Source of the DNA: Sphingomonas sp. GM_Shp_1
Lineage (GTDB): Bacteria > Pseudomonadota > Alphaproteobacteria > Sphingomonadales > Sphingomonadaceae
NCBI RefSeq assembly: GCF_026540895.1
Contig: NZ_JALNUR010000001.1
Coordinates: 62,001-126,000, forward strand
Reading direction: 5' to 3'
Length of the DNA stretch: 64,000 bases
Part shown: positions 8,794-19,229 of the stretch, piece by piece
How the letters are laid out: the number at the start of each line of letters is the position of its first letter
Numbering within the stretch: position 1 is the first letter of the stretch
Program-made: the position numbers and the translations under genes
Notes under the pieces: model-generated
Databases searched by the model: none
The model's input: the letters and a program-made list of their open reading frames with translations, nothing else
Told to the model about the DNA's origin: nothing

Positions 8794-8802
8794 CGAACGG
8801 GC

Positions 8803-10134
8803 TCAATGCCCCCCGATCTGCCGAAAGCTGTCCGGCGCCGGCTCGGCGGGCGTGCCCGATGGCGCCCGCAGCGATTCGACGTCCACTGGCTCGGGCGGGT
8901 CGAGCGGGCCTTCCCATTTCGCGATCACCGCACTCGCCACCGCATTGCCGATGACGTTGGTCGCCGAGCGGCCCATGTCGAGGAAATGATCGACCGCCAG
9001 GATCAGCAGCAACCCGGCTTCGGGAATGTTGAACATCGGCATGGTCGCCGCGATCACCACCAGCGAGGCGCGCGGCACGCCCGCAATCCCCTTAGACGTG
9101 ACCATCAGGACCAGCAGCATGGTGATCTGCTGCCCGATCGACAGGTCGATTCCGTAAGCCTGCGCGATGAACAGCGACGCGAAGGTCATGTACATCATCG
9201 AGCCGTCGAGATTGAACGAATAGCCGAGCGGTAGCACGAAGCTGGCGATGCGCGGCGGCACGCCGAACCGGTCCAGCCCCTCCAGGATGCGCGGATAGGC
9301 CGCCTCGGACGACGCGGTCGAAAAGGCCAGGATCAGCGGCGCGCGGATATGCGCGATCAGGTCGCGGATGCGCGGCCCGATGAACAGCGTCGCGATGCCG
9401 AGCAGCACGCACCACAGCAGCAGCAAGCCGAGGTAGAAGCTGCCCATGAAGATGGCGAGCTTGCCGATCACCGACGGCCCCTGCTCGATCAGCGTCCCCG
9501 CCACCGCCGCGAACACCGCGACCGGGGCGACGCGCATGACATAGTCGGTCACCTGCAACATGACGGCGACCAGCGCATCGACCGCGCGGACCAGCGGCGC
9601 GGCGCGCTCGCCGACCGCCGTGATCGCGACGCCCAGGAAGATCGATCCGACGACGATCTGCAACACCTCGTTGGTCGCCATCGATTCGATCAGCGAGGCG
9701 GGGACCAGATGGGTGACGAATTTCTGCAGGTCGAACCCCGCCTTCACCACCCCGCTATCGGCGGTGACGGCGGGCAGCGGCAGGTTCAGGCCGACGCCCG
9801 GCTGCAACAGGTTGACCAGGATCATGCCCAGGCTGAGCGAGACGAGGCTGGCCGAAATGAACCAGGCCAGCGAGCGGAAGCCGATCCGCCCCAATGCCTT
9901 GGTATCGCCCATCTGCGCGATGCCCGACACCAGGGTCGCGAAGACCAGCGGCGCGATGATCATCTTGATCAGGCGCAGGAACAGCCCGGTGACGATCGCG
10001 AAATATTTGGCGATCGTCGTCAGTTGCGCGCTCGCCGCCGCGCTGCCGTCGTCGAGCGAAAGGTTGATCGCAAGCCCGACGATCAGGCCCAGGACCAGCC
10101 CGATGAAGATGTACAAGGTCAGCCGCTTGGCCAT
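8803..10134 (-). CDS. Dicarboxylate/amino acid:cation symporter (SDF family, DctA/GltP-like)
   Basis: 443-residue inner-membrane carrier that imports C4-dicarboxylates or acidic amino acids with Na+ or H+. Hydrophobic segments run throughout; the re-entrant loop serine motif reads AFSTASSEAA, the cation-site motif is NLDGS (NMDGT in many members), and HP2/TM8 carry GIAGVPRAS and GRSATNVIGNAVA. The sequence is complete from the start (MAKRLTLYIFIGLVLGLIVG) to a polar proline-rich tail. Exact substrate cannot be told from sequence. Divergent from the M24 peptidase gene. Confidence 0.9.
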   Translation of the reverse strand: MAKRLTLYIFIGLVLGLIVGLAINLSLDDGSAAASAQLTTIAKYFAIVTGLFLRLIKMIIAPLVFATLVSGIAQMGDTKALGRIGFRSLAWFISASLVSLSLGMILVNLLQPGVGLNLPLPAVTADSGVVKAGFDLQKFVTHLVPASLIESMATNEVLQIVVGSIFLGVAITAVGERAAPLVRAVDALVAVMLQVTDYVMRVAPVAVFAAVAGTLIEQGPSVIGKLAIFMGSFYLGLLLLWCVLLGIATLFIGPRIRDLIAHIRAPLILAFSTASSEAAYPRILEGLDRFGVPPRIASFVLPLGYSFNLDGSMMYMTFASLFIAQAYGIDLSIGQQITMLLVLMVTSKGIAGVPRASLVVIAATMPMFNIPEAGLLLILAVDHFLDMGRSATNVIGNAVASAVIAKWEGPLDPPEPVDVESLRAPSGTPAEPAPDSFRQIGGH

Positions 10135-10201
10135 GCATCCCCCAATATAAGTTCCACGCGCGAGCCAAGGGCATTGCGGCGCTCAGGTCAAGGACCCTAT
10201 C

Positions 10202-11467
10202 GTGCCCGTCATGCCGACCCTGTTGTCCCGCCGCGCGCTGATCGCGGCCGCCGCCCTGCCGCTCCTGATCCGTCCGGGGCTGTTGCGCGCCGCCGAACCC
10301 GATCTGGCGGGACTGTCCGACGTGACCGGCGGTGCGGTGCCGATCGGGCCGGAAGAACGGGCGCGGCGGCTGGCGCGGGCGCAAGGACTGATGAAGGCGA
10401 AGGGCATCGGCGCGGTCCTGATCGAGCCGGGATCGAGCCTGGTCTATTTCACCGGTGTCCGCTGGGGCCGGAGCGAGCGGCTGACCGCCGCGATCCTGCC
10501 GGTCGAGGGCGAGCCGTGCATCGTCACGCCCTTTTTCGAGGAACCCTCGGTCCGCGAGACGCTGGCCGTCCCCGCCGAGGTGCGGGTTTGGCAGGAGGAT
10601 CAGAATCCCCTCGCCATCGTCGCGGGATTCCTGCGCGACCGCAAGTTGACGGGGCGTCCCGTGGGCATCGAGGAGACGGCGCGCTTCTTCGCCTTCGACG
10701 GCCTCCAAAAGGCATTGCCGGACGCGCGGCTGGTTTCGGGCAATCCGGTCGTGCGTGGATGCCGGATGGTGAAGACCCCCGCCGAAATAGCGCTGATGCA
10801 GCTGGCGACCGATGTGACCATGGCCGCCTATCGCTGGCTCCATCCGCGTGTCGAGAGGGGAATGACGGGCGCGGAGATCGGCGCGCTGATGAGCGCCGCG
10901 ACCCGCAAACTCGGCGGCAGCCCGGAATTCAGCATGGCGCTGATCGGCGAAGCCTCCGCCTATCCGCATGGCAGCAAGCAGGTGCACCGGGTCGCGGACG
11001 GGCAGGTCGTCCTGATGGACTGTGGCTGCACGGTCGAGGGCTATCAGTCCGACGTCTCGCGCAGTTGGGTACATGGCACGGCCAGTACGGAGCAGCGCAA
11101 GGTCTGGGACTTGGTCGCGCGCGGGCAGCAAGTCGCGCAGAGTGCGGCGCGCATCGGCGCTCCGGCCGGGAGCATCGACGATGCGGTGCGGCGCTTCTAC
11201 ACCGTGCAAGGGTTTGGTCCGGACTATCGCCTGCCGGGCCTGTCGCACCGCACCGGCCACGGCATCGGGATGGACGGGCATGAGCCGGTCAATCTGGTCC
11301 GGGGCGAGGCGACGCCGCTGGCGCCGGGCATGTGCTTTTCCAACGAGCCCGGGCTCTATCTGCCCGGCAAGTTCGGCATCCGAATCGAGGATTGCTTCCA
11401 CATGACCGAAAGCGGGCCCGTCTGGTTCTCGCAGCCGCCGCGTTCGATCGATGCCCCGATCGGATGA
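10202..11467 (+). CDS. Secreted M24-family metallopeptidase (Xaa-Pro aminopeptidase-like)
   Basis: 421 residues with a pita-bread fold. The N-terminus has RR followed by a hydrophobic stretch (LSRRALIAAAALPLLIRPG), a Tat- or Sec-type signal. The creatinase-like N-domain is followed by the catalytic domain, where metal ligands are visible: VVLMDCGC and QSDVSRSW (two Asp), TGHGIGMDGHE (His), FSNEPGLYL and GIRIEDCFH (two Glu). It probably removes N-terminal residues before proline or cleaves related dipeptides in the periplasm. The start is GTG 10202 or ATG 10211. It overlaps the next gene by four bases (ATGA at 11464-11467). Confidence 0.88.
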   Translation: MPVMPTLLSRRALIAAAALPLLIRPGLLRAAEPDLAGLSDVTGGAVPIGPEERARRLARAQGLMKAKGIGAVLIEPGSSLVYFTGVRWGRSERLTAAILPVEGEPCIVTPFFEEPSVRETLAVPAEVRVWQEDQNPLAIVAGFLRDRKLTGRPVGIEETARFFAFDGLQKALPDARLVSGNPVVRGCRMVKTPAEIALMQLATDVTMAAYRWLHPRVERGMTGAEIGALMSAATRKLGGSPEFSMALIGEASAYPHGSKQVHRVADGQVVLMDCGCTVEGYQSDVSRSWVHGTASTEQRKVWDLVARGQQVAQSAARIGAPAGSIDDAVRRFYTVQGFGPDYRLPGLSHRTGHGIGMDGHEPVNLVRGEATPLAPGMCFSNEPGLYLPGKFGIRIEDCFHMTESGPVWFSQPPRSIDAPIG

Positions 11468-12159
11468 TGGCCGAACTGGACGAGCATGGTTATGCCCTAA
11501 GGCCGTCGCGGCTGGATGACGGGGAAATGGCCGAACTGGCCGCGCTGTTCGCCGATTGGCCGTCCGGTCGCCCAGGCCAGCGCATCGACCCAAGGCGAGC
11601 GGCCGCGCTGACGGGTGTCCGGCAACTGGTCGCGGATCGCGCCCCCACCATGCGCCCGGTTCGAGCCTTGCTGTTCGACAAGGCGGACGGAGCCAACTGG
11701 GCACTCGCCTGGCATCAGGATCGGACCATCGAAGTCGTTGAGCGGCGCGAGGTGGCGGGCTTCGGCCCCTGGACGGTCAAGCAGGGCCGGGTCCATGTCG
11801 CACCGCCCGTATCACTGCTGGAGCGGATGGTGACAGTGCGCTTCCATCTCGATCCCGTCGACGCCGACAATGCGCCGCTGATCGTCGCGCCGGGATCGCA
11901 TCGACTGGGGCTCATTCCCGAGCCGTCCATCGAAGCCGCGGTCGCACGGCATGGCGATGCGATCTGCCTGGCGGAGGCGGGTTCGGTCTGGCTCTACCGC
12001 ACCCTCATCCTCCACGCTTCGGCTCGGTCCAGCCCGGGCCGGCATCGCCGGGTGCTCCAGATCGACCTGTCGGCGGACGAGTTGCCCGACGGATTGCGCT
12101 GGGCATGCGATGCGGAAAGTGTCGATGCGACGGATCGCCCCGAATGCGCGAGCGCTTGA
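11464..12159 (+). CDS. Phytanoyl-CoA dioxygenase (PhyH)-like Fe(II)/2-oxoglutarate oxygenase
   Basis: 231 residues. A double-stranded beta-helix oxygenase with a visible HxD iron motif (AWHQDRTIEV), the distal histidine in LILHASARSS, and a following Arg (GRHRRVLQIDLS) suited to 2-oxoglutarate. APLIVAPGSHRLG is the typical strand after the iron site. The substrate is unknown; it need not be phytanoyl-CoA. The ATG at 11464 overlaps the M24 peptidase stop (an ATG also follows at 11467), so the two are coupled and could act on a common substrate. alaS begins 33 bases after the stop. Confidence 0.8.
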   Translation: MMAELDEHGYALRPSRLDDGEMAELAALFADWPSGRPGQRIDPRRAAALTGVRQLVADRAPTMRPVRALLFDKADGANWALAWHQDRTIEVVERREVAGFGPWTVKQGRVHVAPPVSLLERMVTVRFHLDPVDADNAPLIVAPGSHRLGLIPEPSIEAAVARHGDAICLAEAGSVWLYRTLILHASARSSPGRHRRVLQIDLSADELPDGLRWACDAESVDATDRPECASA

Positions 12160-12192
12160 GCGCGCGCGAAACCTCGCCTAAGTCGCTTGGCC

Positions 12193-14841
12193 ATGACCTC
12201 GACCAACGACATCCGCCGCGGCTTTCTCGACTATTTCGGTGCGCAAGGGCACCAGATCGTGCCCTCCGCTCCGCTCGTGCCGCAGAACGACCCGACGCTG
12301 ATGTTCGTGAATGCGGGCATGGTGCCGTTCAAGAACGTGTTCACCGGCCTGGAATCGCGCCCCTATTCGACCGCGACCAGCTCGCAGAAATGCGTCCGCG
12401 CCGGGGGCAAGCATAACGATCTCGACAATGTCGGCTATACCGCGCGGCACCATACCTTCTTTGAAATGCTGGGCAATTTTTCGTTCGGCGATTATTTCAA
12501 GGAACAGGCGATCACCCATGCCTGGACCCTGCTGACCAAGGTCTGGGGCATTCCCGCCGAAAAGCTGACCGCCACCGTCTATCACACCGATGACGAGGCG
12601 TTCGACCTGTGGAAGAAGATTGCGGGCCTGCCCGAGCACAAGATCATCCGCATCCCGACCAAGGACAATTTCTGGGCGATGGGCGAGAACGGGCCGTGCG
12701 GTCCGTGCTCCGAAATCTTCTACGATCACGGCGACCATATCTATGGTGGTCCTCCCGGCAGCCCGGAGGAGGATGGCGACCGATTCGTCGAGATCTGGAA
12801 CCTGGTCTTCATGCAGTTCGAGCAGGAAGCCAATGAGATCGTCGGCGAACTGCCCAAGAAGTCGATCGACACCGGCATGGGGCTGGAGCGGATCGCCGCC
12901 GTGCTCCAGGGTGTGCACGACAATTACGACACGGATACGTTCAAGGCACTGATCGCGGCTTCGTGTGAACTGACCCACACCAAGGCCGAGAATGGGCAGA
13001 AGGCCTCGCACCGCGTCATTGCCGACCATCTGCGCTCGGCGGGCTTCCTGGTCGCGGACGGGGTGCTGCCCGCCAATGAAGGGCGCGGCTATGTGCTCCG
13101 TCGCATCATGCGCCGCGCGATGCGTCATGCGCATCTGCTGGGCGCGAAGGAGCCGTTGATGCACCGGCTGGTCCCGGCGCTGGTCGCCGAGATGGGCGCG
13201 GCTTATCCCGAGCTGGTCCGTGCGCAGCCGCTGATCGAGGCGACTTTGAAGCAGGAAGAGACGCGCTTCCGCCAGACGCTCGACAAGGGTTTGAAGCTGC
13301 TTGACGAAGCGACGGCGGGCATGGCGCCCGGTGCGACGCTGGCGGGTGAGACGGCGTTCAAGCTCTATGATACCTATGGCTTCCCCTATGACCTGACCGA
13401 GGACGCGCTGCGGGCGCAGAACCTGTCGGTCGACCGGGCGGGCTTCGACGCCGCCATGGCCGAACAGAAGCGCGCCGCGCGCGCCGCTTGGAAGGGCTCG
13501 GGCGCGAAGGCGTCGGATGACGTGTGGTTCGACATCGCCGAAGAGACCGGCTCGACCGAATTTCTGGGCTATGCCTCCGACACGGGCGAGGGCGAGGTGC
13601 TGGCGCTGGTCAAGGACGGTGCGCGGGTCGACAGCGCGGCGGCCGGCGAGAGCGTCGCGATCATCGTCAACCAGACGCCTTTCTATGGCGAGAGCGGCGG
13701 GCAGGTCGGCGATACCGGCACCATCTCCAGCGATACCGGGCTGAAGGCGGTCGTCACCGACACCTCCAAGCAGCTCGGCCGCGTCTTCGTGCACAATGCC
13801 GAGATCCAGGAGGGCGGGATCAAGGTCGGCGACAGCATGAAGCTGGCCATCGACACCACCCGCCGCGCCGCGATCCGTGCCAACCACTCGGCGACGCATC
13901 TGCTGCACGAGGCGCTGCGCCAGCGGCTGGGCACCCATGTCGCGCAAAAGGGCTCGCTGGTCGCGCCGGAGCGGCTGCGCTTCGACTTCTCGCAGCCGGT
14001 CGGCATGACCGCCGACGACATCGCCGAGGTTGAGACGCGCGTGAATGAGCAGGTGCGCGGCAATGGCCCGGTCGTCACCCGCCTGATGACGCCCGACGAA
14101 GCGATCGAAATGGGCGCGATGGCGCTGTTCGGTGAGAAATATGGCGACGAGGTTCGTGTCGTGTCGATGGGCGAAGATGCCGACGGCACCTACTCTCTCG
14201 AACTCTGCGGCGGCACCCATGTGAACGCGCTGGGCGAGATCGGCGTGTTCAAGATCGTCTCCGAAGGCGCGGTGTCGAGCGGCGTTCGCCGTGTCGAGGC
14301 GCTGACCGGCGAGGGTGCACGCGCCTATCTGTCGCATCGTGACGAGATGCTGAAGGCGGCCGCCGCGACGTTGAAGACCACGCCCGATGAGGTGCCCGCG
14401 CGCATCGCCGCGCTGGTCGAGGATCGTCGGCGTCTGGAGCGCGAACTCGCCGAGGCCAAGAAGGCGCTCGCCATGGGTGGCGGCGCGGGCGGTGCGGCGG
14501 CGGGGCCGCAGCAGATCGGCGACGTGGCGTTCATCGGCCAGGTGCTCGAAGGCTTCGAGGCCAAGGGGCTGCGCGGTGCGGTGGACGATGCCAAGCAGCG
14601 GCTGGGGGGACCTGGCGTCGCGGTGATGGTCGCGGTGAATGACGGCCGCGCCTCGGTCGCGGTCGGCGTCACCGACGACCTGACGGGTAAGCACAATGCC
14701 GTCGAATTGCTGCGCAAGGCGGTGGCGGCGCTGGGCGGGCAGGGCGGCGGCGGCCGTCCCGACATGGCCCAGGGCGGCGGCCCGGACGGCACCAAGGGGG
14801 CCGAAGCGCTCCAGGCGGTTCGGGACGCTCTGGCAGGCTGA
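12193..14841 (+). CDS. alaS: Alanine--tRNA ligase
   Basis: 882 residues, full length for AlaRS. The class II aminoacylation domain starts at [35 protein letters not shown] is in the tRNA-recognition region. The editing domain shows the zinc motifs [12 protein letters not shown] and CGGTHV, and the C-terminal oligomerisation/DHHA1 domain has [24 protein letters not shown] at 12187 is in frame, but ATG 12193 gives the standard N-terminus ([12 protein letters not shown]). A hypothetical gene follows 23 bases after the stop. Confidence 0.98.
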   Translation: MTSTNDIRRGFLDYFGAQGHQIVPSAPLVPQNDPTLMFVNAGMVPFKNVFTGLESRPYSTATSSQKCVRAGGKHNDLDNVGYTARHHTFFEMLGNFSFGDYFKEQAITHAWTLLTKVWGIPAEKLTATVYHTDDEAFDLWKKIAGLPEHKIIRIPTKDNFWAMGENGPCGPCSEIFYDHGDHIYGGPPGSPEEDGDRFVEIWNLVFMQFEQEANEIVGELPKKSIDTGMGLERIAAVLQGVHDNYDTDTFKALIAASCELTHTKAENGQKASHRVIADHLRSAGFLVADGVLPANEGRGYVLRRIMRRAMRHAHLLGAKEPLMHRLVPALVAEMGAAYPELVRAQPLIEATLKQEETRFRQTLDKGLKLLDEATAGMAPGATLAGETAFKLYDTYGFPYDLTEDALRAQNLSVDRAGFDAAMAEQKRAARAAWKGSGAKASDDVWFDIAEETGSTEFLGYASDTGEGEVLALVKDGARVDSAAAGESVAIIVNQTPFYGESGGQVGDTGTISSDTGLKAVVTDTSKQLGRVFVHNAEIQEGGIKVGDSMKLAIDTTRRAAIRANHSATHLLHEALRQRLGTHVAQKGSLVAPERLRFDFSQPVGMTADDIAEVETRVNEQVRGNGPVVTRLMTPDEAIEMGAMALFGEKYGDEVRVVSMGEDADGTYSLELCGGTHVNALGEIGVFKIVSEGAVSSGVRRVEALTGEGARAYLSHRDEMLKAAAATLKTTPDEVPARIAALVEDRRRLERELAEAKKALAMGGGAGGAAAGPQQIGDVAFIGQVLEGFEAKGLRGAVDDAKQRLGGPGVAVMVAVNDGRASVAVGVTDDLTGKHNAVELLRKAVAALGGQGGGGRPDMAQGGGPDGTKGAEALQAVRDALAG

Positions 14842-14864
14842 AGCCATATCGAAAGGAGCAAGCG

Positions 14865-15749
14865 ATGCGAAAGACCATTTTGAAGGCTTTGACATTGCTT
14901 GCCTCTTTCGCCGGAGCATCGAACGGTGCCGTCACGCTGGCGCAGAGCGGCGCGACGGCGAGTGACCCGGTCGTCGTGACTGCACGACCCTTGCCCGACC
15001 GGCGGCAGACCCTGCGCTGGTTCGGTTCGATCTCCGGCTATCCGTCCGGCGACGAACCGCTGGCCCGCATGACCGAGCCCTTGTGCATCGCCATTTCCGG
15101 CATGTCGGCAAAGGCCGCGGTGCCGATCGCGAACCGCATTCTGGAGCATGCCGAGCGGCTGGGGATCAGACTGGGCGGTGAAAAATGCAGCCCCAATGTC
15201 CTCGTGCTGTTCGTCGAAAACGGCGCCCGGCAGGTCGCCTGGCTCGCCGATCATCGTCCGAGCGTGTTCGGCACCCTGTCCACGCATGAGGTCAGCGCGC
15301 TGACCCGCGACAAGGGACCGGTCCATGCCTGGAGCCTGACGGCGATCACCAGCCGCGACGGCGATCCCCTGATCCAGATCGGCGGCGGGGTGCCCACGCT
15401 GCGCATTCCGACCGCCAGCCGGATCAGCCTGTCCACCAAAGCCCATATCGCCGCCGCCCTGGTGCTGATCGACAATGGTGCGGCGGAGGGAAAGACCGTC
15501 AACCAGATCGCCGATTACACGACGATGCGGCTGCTCGCTCAGATCCGCCCGCGCAAGGGCGAAGGCGTGTCCACCATATTATCGCTGTTCGATGCCGACG
15601 GCGCCGCGCCGGAGGCGATGACGCCGTTCGACTGGGGGTATCTGCGCGGGCTCTATTCGGGTCCTGGCGACCGCCGACCCATGTTCCAATATGCCGCGAT
15701 GGCGCGTTTCGTCGAAGAGGAAACGGCCAAGGGAGAGCCCAAGCCGTGA
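14865..15749 (+). CDS. Secreted protein of unknown function
   Basis: 294 residues; not assigned to a named family. The N-terminus (MRKTILKALTLLASFAGASNGA) is a clear Sec signal peptide, so the protein is probably periplasmic or outer-membrane. After it comes DPVVVTARPLPDRRQTLRWF, then a mixed alpha/beta region (CSPNVLVLFVENGARQVAWL) with few cysteines. A good AAAGGAG ribosome-binding site precedes ATG 14865. It overlaps the MATE gene by four bases (GTGA at 15746-15749), so the two are translationally coupled, which might reflect a joint envelope role; that is inference. Confidence 0.75.
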   Translation: MRKTILKALTLLASFAGASNGAVTLAQSGATASDPVVVTARPLPDRRQTLRWFGSISGYPSGDEPLARMTEPLCIAISGMSAKAAVPIANRILEHAERLGIRLGGEKCSPNVLVLFVENGARQVAWLADHRPSVFGTLSTHEVSALTRDKGPVHAWSLTAITSRDGDPLIQIGGGVPTLRIPTASRISLSTKAHIAAALVLIDNGAAEGKTVNQIADYTTMRLLAQIRPRKGEGVSTILSLFDADGAAPEAMTPFDWGYLRGLYSGPGDRRPMFQYAAMARFVEEETAKGEPKP

Positions 15750-17191
15750 GTGCCCCCAACGGACGTCGTGACCTGACCGCGGGTCCGATCGGCAAGACGC
15801 TGCTGCTGTTCGCACTGCCCACTCTGGGGTCGAGCGTACTGCAATCGCTGAACGGCTCGATCAACGCGATCTGGATCGGCCAGTTTCTGGGCGAGCGCGC
15901 GCTGGCGGCGACGACCAACGCCAATATCATCATGTTCCTGCTGGTTGCCGCGACCTTCGGCTTCGGCATGGCGGCGACGATCCTGATCGGCCAGAATATG
16001 GGTCGGCGGGATGTCGAGGCGGTGCGCCGGGTGCTGGGATCGGCGCTGGGGCTGTTCGTGGTCATCTCGACCCTGACAGTGGTGGTCGGCTGGCTGGCCG
16101 CGCCCGCGATCCTGCGCGCGCTGGCGACCCCGGCCGAGGTCTATCCGCTGGCGCTCGCCTATCTTCGCGTGATCTTCGTGGCGATGCCGCCGGGGTTCAT
16201 CGGCGTGCTGCTGACCATGGCGTTGCGCGGGGTGGGCGATTCGATCACCCCGTTGAAGTTCATGGCGCTGGGCTCGGTGCTCGACGTCGTACTGAACCCC
16301 GTCTTCATCCTGGGGCTCGGCCCGGCACCGGCGCTGGGGATCGAGGGCTCGGCGGTGGCGACGCTGATCGCCAATAGCGGCTCGCTGCTCGCGATGGTCG
16401 TCTATCTCTACGCCAAGGATCTCGTCATCCGGTTGCGCGGGGCGGAGTGGCGCTATCTGATCCCGACGCCGACGCTGCTCAAGACGATCGTGGTCAAGGG
16501 CTTTCCGATGGGGCTCCAGATGCTGGTCGTCTCCACCTCGGCGCTGGCGATGATGGGGCTGGTCAACCGGCATGGCACCGCGACCACGGCGGCTTACGGC
16601 GCGGCGAACCAGCTCTGGACCTATATCCAGATGCCCGCCATGGCGGTCGGCGCGGCGGTCAGCGCGATGGCGGCACAGAATATCGGGGCGGGCCAGTGGG
16701 ACCGCGTCGACCGCATCACGAATGCGGGGCTTCGGATGAACCTGCTCCTGACCGGCGTGCTGCTGCTGGCGGTGACGCTGCTCGACCGGCACGTCCTGTG
16801 GCTGTTCCTGGGCAGCGAGCGGGATGCGATCGGGATCGCGACGCGGATCAACCTGATCGCCGGATGGAGCTTCATGCTGTTCGGCGTGTCGATGGTGCTG
16901 GCGGCAACGGTTCGGGCCAATGGCGCGGTGGTGGGGCCGCTCGTCATCCTGGCGATCTCGATGTTTCCGGTCCGCTTCGGCCTTGCCAATCTGCTGGAAC
17001 CCAGCCTGGGGGCGGACGCGATCTGGTGGAGCTTTCCGGCGGGCTCGCTCGCCTCGATGGTGATGACGATCGGCTATTATCGCTATGGCAATTGGCGCAA
17101 GGGGCGGATGGCCGTGGTCGACAAGCAGGAATGCGAGGAACAGGTGCTGGCGGAAGGGCAACCGACGAACAAGGCGATGCCGGTCGGATAA
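15746..17191 (+). CDS. MATE-family efflux transporter
   Basis: 481-residue inner-membrane exporter that uses a cation gradient to expel drugs or metabolites. About twelve hydrophobic segments form two halves; family features include the TM1 start (LLLFALPTLGSSVLQSLNGSI), VDVVLNP-like VLDVVLNPVFILG, and TTAAYGAANQLWTYIQMPAMA at the start of the second half. The C-terminal tail is soluble and acidic. The GTG start overlaps the stop of the preceding secreted-protein gene. A repeat remnant and the convergent lipid kinase gene follow. Confidence 0.92.
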   Translation: MSAPNGRRDLTAGPIGKTLLLFALPTLGSSVLQSLNGSINAIWIGQFLGERALAATTNANIIMFLLVAATFGFGMAATILIGQNMGRRDVEAVRRVLGSALGLFVVISTLTVVVGWLAAPAILRALATPAEVYPLALAYLRVIFVAMPPGFIGVLLTMALRGVGDSITPLKFMALGSVLDVVLNPVFILGLGPAPALGIEGSAVATLIANSGSLLAMVVYLYAKDLVIRLRGAEWRYLIPTPTLLKTIVVKGFPMGLQMLVVSTSALAMMGLVNRHGTATTAAYGAANQLWTYIQMPAMAVGAAVSAMAAQNIGAGQWDRVDRITNAGLRMNLLLTGVLLLAVTLLDRHVLWLFLGSERDAIGIATRINLIAGWSFMLFGVSMVLAATVRANGAVVGPLVILAISMFPVRFGLANLLEPSLGADAIWWSFPAGSLASMVMTIGYYRYGNWRKGRMAVVDKQECEEQVLAEGQPTNKAMPVG

Positions 17192-17205
17192 TCGCCAGCG
17201 GCGAT

Positions 17206-17260
17206 GCCCCTCCACCACCGCTTCGCGGCGGTCCCCCTCCCCATCGGTGATGGGGAGGAT
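17206..17260. repeat. Intergenic palindromic repeat, partial copy 2 (CCTCCCC family)
   Basis: CCCCTCCACCACCGCTTCGC followed by GGCGGTCCCCCTCCCC...GGGGAGGAT: the right half of the element seen in full at 23510-23633 and 62044-62171. Two hairpins remain (CCACCGCTTCGCGGCGG and CCTCCCCATCGGTGATGGGGAGG). It lies between the convergent MATE and lipid-kinase genes, where the second hairpin could serve as a terminator. Confidence 0.75.
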
Positions 17261-17264
17261 TGGG

Positions 17265-19216
<1,952 letters not shown>

Positions 19217-19229
19217 GCCCGGCACGGGA

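Noticed and set aside
12178-14919. 913-codon open frame antisense to alaS
   Set aside because: Complementary-frame artefact of high GC; low-complexity His/Arg/Gln-rich translation and no family match, over a certain alaS.
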